Below, piece after piece: positions 59,236-64,000 of a stretch of DNA of 64,000 bases. Source of the DNA: CAVQRC01 sp963715045 (GTDB taxonomy: Bacteria > Planctomycetota > Planctomycetia > Pirellulales > Lacipirellulaceae). The DNA lies in assembly GCA_963715045.1 (NCBI GenBank), contig CAVQRC010000019.1, positions 112,796 to 176,795 of the forward strand, in the 5' to 3' direction. The notes beneath the pieces are model-generated. The model had not been told where the DNA came from. It did no database searches and was given only the letters and a program-made list of their open reading frames with translations. How positions within the stretch are numbered: the first letter of the stretch is position 1; every line of letters begins with the position of its first letter. The translations under genes and the position numbers were made by a program.

Positions 59236-59490
59236 ATGGACCCAGTAATTGCAAAACACATTGAATCAGTTCCCGGAAAGTGCGGAGGGAAGCCCTGCAT
59301 TGCAGGAAGCCGAATTCGTGTGTGGGATATCTACGTTCTTCACGAACTTGAAGGCAGGTCAGCGGATGAGATAACGGCTCCGCAGCGTGCTCTAAGCGCT
59401 CAAGAACGACCGTTTCGGGGCTTCGATCGCTGCCTGCTGGTCACTCCGACCGCAGAGCGGTTGCTGACCGCACCCCAGCCGACTGTTTAA
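59236..59490 (+). pseudogene. Truncated DUF433-family antitoxin-like protein
   Basis: 84 residues. The first 45, AKHIESVPGKCGGKPCIAGS then RIRVWDIYVLHELEGRSADE IT, match the N-terminal half of DUF433 proteins (PGxxxGKPCIxGTRIxVWDI). After ADEIT the usual YPxLTxxDVxAAL helix is replaced by unrelated sequence. Breakpoint about 59371. DUF433 genes usually pair with a DUF5615 PIN-like toxin; none is seen here. Likely inactive. Confidence 0.7.
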
Positions 59491-59523
59491 AACACCCAAA
59501 GAGAAATGGGGGCACGCGGGACG

Positions 59524-59859
59524 CTACTCGGGATCGCGGTCTGCCTGCTCCGGCTCGTTCAGTGGTTGCCCCGACTTACTGTGGACGACTTGAAGCAGGT
59601 TCAGCCAGGGGCGGCGCAGCGCACCTCGCAGCAGTCCTTCCGTGCTCAAATCCTCATCCAGGTCGGGCCAGTGAATTCCGTAGCCGCCGCCGCAAGTCTT
59701 CCAATTCGATCGTTGCTCGGGCGTCGCATGCAACAGACGCGGGTACCATGCAAATGGTACCGTGATTGTGCGACCATCCATCAGGTCGACGCTTAAGGCG
59801 TCGTCACTGAAGTGAACATGCTTGACTTGCTCACCGGGCTTGATTTCCGAACCAGCCAT
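59524..59859 (-). CDS. DUF2442 protein, putative antitoxin-like partner
   Basis: 111 residues from ATG 59859: VKHVHFSDDALSVDLMDGRT, ITVPFAWYPRLLHATPEQRS, GGGYGIHWPDLDEDLSTEGL. These are the core motifs of DUF2442. It overlaps the end of the DUF4160 gene by about 29 bases; the pair forms a compact operon often listed among toxin-antitoxin-like modules. The 3' end (25 bp) is duplicated at 60608-60632. Confidence 0.85.
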   Translation of the reverse strand: MAGSEIKPGEQVKHVHFSDDALSVDLMDGRTITVPFAWYPRLLHATPEQRSNWKTCGGGYGIHWPDLDEDLSTEGLLRGALRRPWLNLLQVVHSKSGQPLNEPEQADRDPE

Positions 59860-60076
59860 TCCAGGCCTCCAAAAGCAATGGTTGATTGTCCTGAGCGATC
59901 CGTTCAATCGTGCGAAGTTCGTGACCGCTAAAACCGAGATTGCGAGCTAGACTGATTGGTTCAAGCCAGAACTTCGCCGAGTCCTCGTCGCGATCCACGT
60001 GAACATGTGGCGGTTCATTCGGCTCGTGGCTGAAGAAGTAGAACCGGTATGGGCCACTTCTTAGAACCGTAGGCAT
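59831..60076 (-). CDS. DUF4160 protein, putative toxin-like partner
   Basis: 81 residues: MPTVLRSGPYRFYFFSHEPN then EPPHVHVDRDEDSAKFWLEP and GFSGHELRTIERIAQDNQPL. This is a full-length DUF4160 protein (FxSxExxEPPHVHV signature). Transcribed before DUF2442 on the same strand. Whether the pair works as a toxin-antitoxin system is not established here. Confidence 0.87.
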   Translation of the reverse strand: MPTVLRSGPYRFYFFSHEPNEPPHVHVDRDEDSAKFWLEPISLARNLGFSGHELRTIERIAQDNQPLLLEAWNGWFGNQAR

Positions 60077-61539
60077 GTGCCAGCTCCTTGTCTAGCTTAT
60101 TCGTCCGAGGAGGATCCGTCGAAGCCACTCCTTGCTGGAGCGAGGCATGGTTACTGCGATTCTATTGGGAGGTCTCTCGTAAACGAAGGGTGTTCCGGAT
60201 AATCTGAGGGGGCGACAGGAACCTGCCTCCGTCTCCTTTCCGAGCCGTGCCTTGGAAACCATGACCGCTAGGCTCCACGTGATTCTTGCTGCGCTGCGAA
60301 TCGCCGCCTGAACCGGTTGCGGAGCCGTTCCGCTGTCGACGCAAAATCGGGATGATTCAACGAAGAACCTACTCCAAAGTCTCATTGAACGTATCCCACG
60401 GCCGGGGAATTCGTCAGCTGATGTCTATTTTTCGGATCGGCTCTAAATACGCGGTGTGGCGGGGCTCAGAAAGTAAGCGTCAGCCCCGCTTGTCAGTGCT
60501 CGAATGGCCTGCTCGACCTCGATCGACCGCTCCGCCGCGTGTCGATCGACAACCTCGTTGCGACTCTCGACACCCAACACGATCGCAGTCCGCTCACTCC
60601 GCGTCGCTCAGTGGTTGCCCCGACTTACTGTGAAGCCTCCCTCATTGCAATCTCTTCTCTCACCGATAAGTGCTGTGCGCGGCCATTATCTGATTCCTGA
60701 ACAGCTATCGTCTCTGGGTCTTCCATAAGGAGAGTCTCACTAGTGCTTAGGTAGAAGCAAATAATTGACTTAACTACCAGTACGGACGTGGAAGAGTTCG
60801 GTCTACATGAGTGTCGCCACACACTCTTCGATGAAGTGAGCAGCAAGTTCGTCCTATCCGAACGCAACTCCACTGTGAAAGCTACCTGCGCTTCCAGCGA
60901 GCGTACAAATTCAAGCGTCGCACAAGCATACGGCAGCAAGACCGACCTACCGGGCAGGCCAGAACGTTACAAACTCCGATAGCGCCAATTGCTCAACGTT
61001 TCGATCTTCGACCAGGAACATCTCATGCCCAATTGTACCGGCAGGCATAGTTCGCAGTCTATGAGTCTCAGGCCAGATCTGGGTATTCCATCACGGCGGT
61101 AATTCGTGAATGACCGATTTTCTATGAGGGTCCAGGGACTGCGGAATCAGAATGAGTCCATACGTTGTTTCACTTGGTCCGGCAACGGACGCTCGCACGT
61201 CGAATGACCTTCGAGCATCAGCTCTACAATCTTGTTTCGTGAGAGAGCAGTCGACGCACTTGGATCCGAATGCTGGCCGTGCGGGCGGAAAATTGCTATT
61301 AGGGCCGTTTGCTGAATAACCATCGAGCCACTCACGGCGGAACGCACCAGTGGCTCAAATCGCCATGCATGAATCGCCTCGTCACTCAGTCCGGGCGGTG
61401 TTTCGTTTAAGATGTCGTTGTACCTTCTCTTACTTCATCACGATATTTTGAGCGTCCTCGGCAGAGATGCACACATGACGCCTGACAAGCGTGCCATTCA
61501 TTGTTGGAACGTCAATGAGTCTGTTCGCTGGATTGCCGC
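60077..61539. other. Decayed accessory region
   Basis: 1.46 kb without an intact gene. 60608-60632 repeats 25 bases of the DUF2442 3' end and encodes, on the minus strand, HSKSGQPLSDAE and a stop, so a second DUF2442 gene once ended here. Minus-strand frames at about 61147-61430 (LSDEAIHAWRFEPLVRSAVS, ending QVKQRMDSF) and 60948-61080 (AGTIGHEMFLVEDRNVEQLA) look protein-like but lack starts and known domains. GC is lower than in the core region. Confidence 0.5.
60608..60632. repeat. 25-bp direct repeat of the DUF2442 3' end
   Basis: TCAGTGGTTGCCCCGACTTA then CTGTG is identical to 59559-59583. It marks the remnant of a paralogous gene end. Confidence 0.8.
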
Positions 61540-62128
61540 TCATAGAGCCCGGCCGTGGACAGCACTTACGTGCATTCCTCTTAGGAGCGACTTACCGAGA
61601 TCCTGCAGAGCGTCAGCGGGACTCATAGGCAGCGATACGCCTAATCCCACTTCAATCACGGTGTCCACCGCCTCGCTGCCGACGCCCGCGATTCCTCCCG
61701 CTCCTGCTGATACGATGAATGCGCCCGTGATGGCCGTCGCCGTCATGTCCTCCTGATTCCCACCCGATTTATCGAGGTCGCCCTCGGGATTCCACGTCGA
61801 GCCTGGGCTGTAGCCGGGTAATTCTCCCAGAAAGCCAATTCCGCCGTGAAATAGACCGTGAGAATGCGTCCACCTCAATGGGTTATTGCCAGCGTAGGTG
61901 TAGAGGTGGCTCCGCAAAGTACTCGATCGGATCCCGCCCGCCGAATCTCCCCAACACAGCTTCGTAGTAACGATACCGGTAATAGAACAGCCCCGTCTCG
62001 GCATCCAACCGCCGCCCCGTGTACAAGTACGTCGTTGGCGAATCCCATGGTTCTCGTGAGGTATGACGAAACGCGTGACGCAGTCGGTTGTGGGGCAGCG
62101 ACTTGCGTCGTCGCCCTGGCTGCGTCAC
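61540..62128 (-). pseudogene. RHS-core tip fragment with variable C-terminus, one frame change
   Basis: Contains the RHS-associated core YLYTGRRLDAETGLFYYRYR followed by YYEAVLGRFGGRDPIEY, then after a frame change near 61920 HLYTYAGNNPLRWTHSHGLF, the boundary after which RHS proteins carry variable toxin domains. The remaining 95 residues (GFLGELPGYSPGSTWNPEGD; ATAITGAFIVSAGAGGIAGV) are the variable part; no toxin family is recognised. All upstream YD repeats and the secretion signal are missing, so this is an orphan tip rather than a functional RHS protein. Confidence 0.75.
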
Positions 62129-62267
62129 GCGGTGACTGGTCGTGCGTGGCCCCGGTGATCGGTTGGCGGCCTCCCGCGCGCTCGCGCAAGGGGCCAGGCT
62201 GAGAACGCGATTCTCCCGGGCCGACGCCAGGCCGTCATCTTAGCCGATTCACTCGGGGCATTGCGAA

Positions 62268-62869
62268 TCACCGGCGCTGCTCGTCGGATTTCTGTTCGGA
62301 CGGCATCCGGCTGCCGAGGGTGCGGTCGTGCACCTCCTTAAGCTTTTTCACGGAGACGCGGGTGTAGATCTGCGTCGTTTCTAATTTCACATGCCCCAAA
62401 ACGGCCTGAATGAATCTCGTGTCGGCACCCCCTTCGAGCATGCTCGTGGCCATGGCGTGGCGAAATAAATGGCAACTGCCCTGGGTAATGCCGGCCGCGC
62501 GAACGTAGGCGGTGACGAGCCGGGTCATGGCGTTCGGCGAGAACGGCTCGCCCATCCGAGTGAGGTAGAGCGCGGCTTCAGTTTCACGAACGACGAACTC
62601 GGGCCGCTTCGAGGCGATACTTTTCCAGCCAGGCGAGCGCCCGCGTACCGATGGGGACCATCCGGTCGCGGCGGCCCTTGCCCATCCGGACGGCGATCAC
62701 ACCCCGCTCGCGGTCGATGTCCCAGAGCGTGAGCCGGACGATTTCGCAGCGGCGGATGCCGGTCGAATAAAGCGTCTCGAGGATCGCCCGGTCGCGTAAG
62801 CCGATCGTGGTCATGAGATCGGGCTGGGCCAGGATCTCTTCGACCTCGCCACGATTGGGCACGTACGCA
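62268..62869 (-). pseudogene. Tyrosine recombinase/integrase, N-terminus lost, one frame change
   Basis: The catalytic domain is present: VPNRGEVEEILAQPDLMTTI, LRDRAILETLYSTGIRRCEI (Arg I), GKGRRDRMVPIG, then after a frame change near 62595 LYLTRMGEPFSPNAMTRLV, HLFRHAMATSMLEGGADTRF (HxxR), VLGHVKLETTQIYTRVS (GH and the nucleophile Tyr). The N-terminal core-binding domain, about 90-100 residues, is absent; instead the sequence runs into the flank of REPIN-like element 4. XerC/D-like integrase of a former mobile element. Confidence 0.82.
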
Positions 62870-62905
62870 GAGCATGGTTTTGAATGTCCTTTCGGTGAGA
62901 GAACC

Positions 62906-63067
62906 GTGGGTGACACTCGCCGAGTGTCACGGCGGTCCAGAGGGCGGTCGGGGCACAGCGACCCGGCCGGAGAAGAGATCGGCCGCGGGAAGTTGAGGGC
63001 CTGACCGCGGTCGCCCGGGGGCGAAGGCCTTACGTGCTGCCGGTCACTCTCGGCGAGAGTGACCCAC
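62906..63067. repeat. REPIN-like element 4 (162 bp)
   Basis: Left REP 62906-62930 and right REP 63043-63067 with perfect stems; spacer over 90 percent like elements 1-3 by eye. Left flank shares GCATGGTTTTGAATGTCCTT then TCGGTGAGAG with elements 2 and 3; right flank is homologous to that of element 3. It lies exactly where the integrase N-terminus is missing. Confidence 0.85.
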
Positions 63068-63211
63068 GGCAGCTCTATGCTTGAAGCGGAGCTGCAGCCG
63101 TGGCCGACCGAGCCTTGCCGCCTGCTGGGTGTGGTACGCATCCAGCGCGATCAGCAGTTGCCGCGTACTGGGCATCAACGACCGGCGTTCGGGCCCTCAT
63201 AACTGGGCTCA

Positions 63212-63619
63212 CTACCTCGCGCAATCGGGATAGCCGAGTTCCGTCCTAAGTCGGATTCGGTCTTCGTCGTTGAAACCGAGCGTCTGGACTGTGGCCCTGC
63301 CGATTGGTGTGAGCCCTACGATGCGGGCTCCTTGAAACTCGAAATGCTCTGACCAGACTTGCGTGCGAGGGTTGAACAGTTGAACCACGGCGGCCGTCTG
63401 TGCGTCGACTCCCGACAGATTGGGCCCTTTCTTCTCGTTGCACTCGTGGCACGCAAACGCCGTATTCTCGCGCCCATAGTTGCCTCCATGTTGGCCAGAG
63501 ATGATTCTGTCGACTGGAAACCGGTACGGCCGGGACTCGTTCTGTTCGATGCGACAGTACTCGCATCGGTTGCCTGCACGCTCGATGACCAACTTGCGAA
63601 GTGTCTCATCGACCGGCAT
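63212..63619 (-). CDS. HNH endonuclease family protein
   Basis: 135 residues from ATG 63619. LVIERAGNRCEYCRIEQNES with the CxxC pair, PYRFPVDRIISGQHGGNYGR (the D/H of the HNH core, with the Asp-Arg-Ile variant) and NTAFACHECNEKKG with the second CxxC. The C-terminus is FNPRTQVWSEHFEF and AQTLGFNDE-like, as in many stand-alone HNH proteins of planctomycetes and cyanobacteria. Overlaps the preceding small gene by 14 bases. Confidence 0.85.
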   Translation of the reverse strand: MPVDETLRKLVIERAGNRCEYCRIEQNESRPYRFPVDRIISGQHGGNYGRENTAFACHECNEKKGPNLSGVDAQTAAVVQLFNPRTQVWSEHFEFQGARIVGLTPIGRATVQTLGFNDEDRIRLRTELGYPDCAR

Positions 63620-63878
63620 TAGACGCCTGGAGGATCTTTCGTGCCTTGGCTTGGAGAATCGAAACGAGAGTTCCAGCCCGGACAGCAGATGCGTATTCCT
63701 CCTGCTCCGCCGCCGTAAGCGTGCCGTCATTGCATTTTTCGGCCAACAGCTCCATCCGAGCTTGAGTCGCCTCATTGGCACGGAAGTCGGCAACAACCTT
63801 TGCCATCTCGGGAGTCAGCGACTGGCTAAGCTGGTCAAGCAATGCGTCGAGCCCCGTGGTTTCTACACTCGTTCCCAT
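63606..63878 (-). CDS. Small helical protein, partner of the HNH nuclease
   Basis: 90 residues: LDALLDQLSQSLTPEMAKVV, ADFRANEATQARMELLAEKC, NDGTLTAAEQEEYASAVRAG, ILQAKARKIL. Wholly helical, with a TLTAAEQEEY segment I have seen in small proteins encoded just before HNH nucleases. Its 3' end overlaps the nuclease start, implying coupled translation. It may act as an immunity or accessory protein; not shown. Confidence 0.75.
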   Translation of the reverse strand: MGTSVETTGLDALLDQLSQSLTPEMAKVVADFRANEATQARMELLAEKCNDGTLTAAEQEEYASAVRAGTLVSILQAKARKILQASNAGR

Positions 63879-64000
63879 GCAACAAACCTATCACCCTACG
63901 ATTGGCGCAGTCAACGAATCCAGGGCTGCCGAACCCCCTGATCAGAATGCCGAAGTCCTTCCTAACGCGTTGCAGTGCAATTATTTACGTGCCTCAGAGA
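63879..64000. other. Window end, no feature seen
   Basis: About 120 bases upstream of the small HNH partner gene. It should contain that gene's promoter; nothing specific recognised. Confidence 0.4.

Noticed and set aside
57985..63070. Integron cassette array (attC-like sites near a tyrosine recombinase)
   Set aside because: The palindromes are perfect and lie at both ends of a noncoding unit in inverted order, without the R/L core GTTRRRY sites or cassette genes; the recombinase is XerC/D-like and truncated. The REPIN reading fits better.

Overview
The window looks like a chromosomal segment of a high-GC planctomycete. The signs are a sigma factor of the extracytoplasmic-function type next to a Ser/Thr kinase with a TPR tail, PEP-CTERM and dockerin-tailed secreted proteins, a DUF1559 pseudopilin-like protein, a large secreted WD40 protein, and a small Lys/Arg-rich protein common in this group. 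The assignment rests on gene content only; no rRNA, tRNA or CRISPR array was seen.

Layout. 1-1285: 5' part of a sugar-acid dehydratase. 2009-11168: a complete chemosensory operon with the gene order of the Pseudomonas Wsp system (receptor, CheW, CheR-TPR, CheW, CheA-receiver, CheB, response regulator). The last gene keeps a WspR-type receiver but carries a SpoIIE/PP2C phosphatase instead of a GGDEF domain. 11422-15351: a TetR regulator and two tandem exported DUF1254-type proteins, followed by a truncated acyl-CoA ligase, a secreted WD40 protein, a Tat-exported Gfo/Idh/MocA oxidoreductase and a sodium/solute symporter (all minus strand). 22037-25900: kinase-TPR and ECF sigma factor. 26293-32566: two very large PEP-CTERM/dockerin surface proteins.

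34116-48960 is a 15-kb plus-strand metabolic block: thiolase, acetoacetyl-CoA reductase, PhaE-like subunit, class III PHA synthase, an ABC1/AarF kinase, methylmalonyl-CoA epimerase, both mutase subunits, the MeaB chaperone and a four-subunit Na+-pumping decarboxylase. Read together it can connect succinyl-CoA to propionyl-CoA and on to odd-chain polyhydroxyalkanoate. A fructose-1,6-bisphosphatase follows. On the minus strand come an alpha-L-fucosidase, a crotonase resembling methylmalonyl-CoA decarboxylase, a phosphoesterase, a beta-lactamase-fold hydrolase and a DUF1559 protein.

56782-64000 is accessory, decayed DNA: four REPIN-like elements (two REP hairpins in inverted orientation; three in tandem, one abutting a truncated tyrosine recombinase), a primase-like fragment, a truncated DUF433 antitoxin, a DUF4160/DUF2442 pair, an RHS tip fragment and an HNH nuclease with a small partner.

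A caution for all users: roughly thirty single-base frame changes interrupt otherwise intact, conserved genes. Several lie in C or G runs, some compensate within one gene, and essential-looking enzymes are hit as often as others. I read most of them as sequencing or assembly indels and give gene spans across them.
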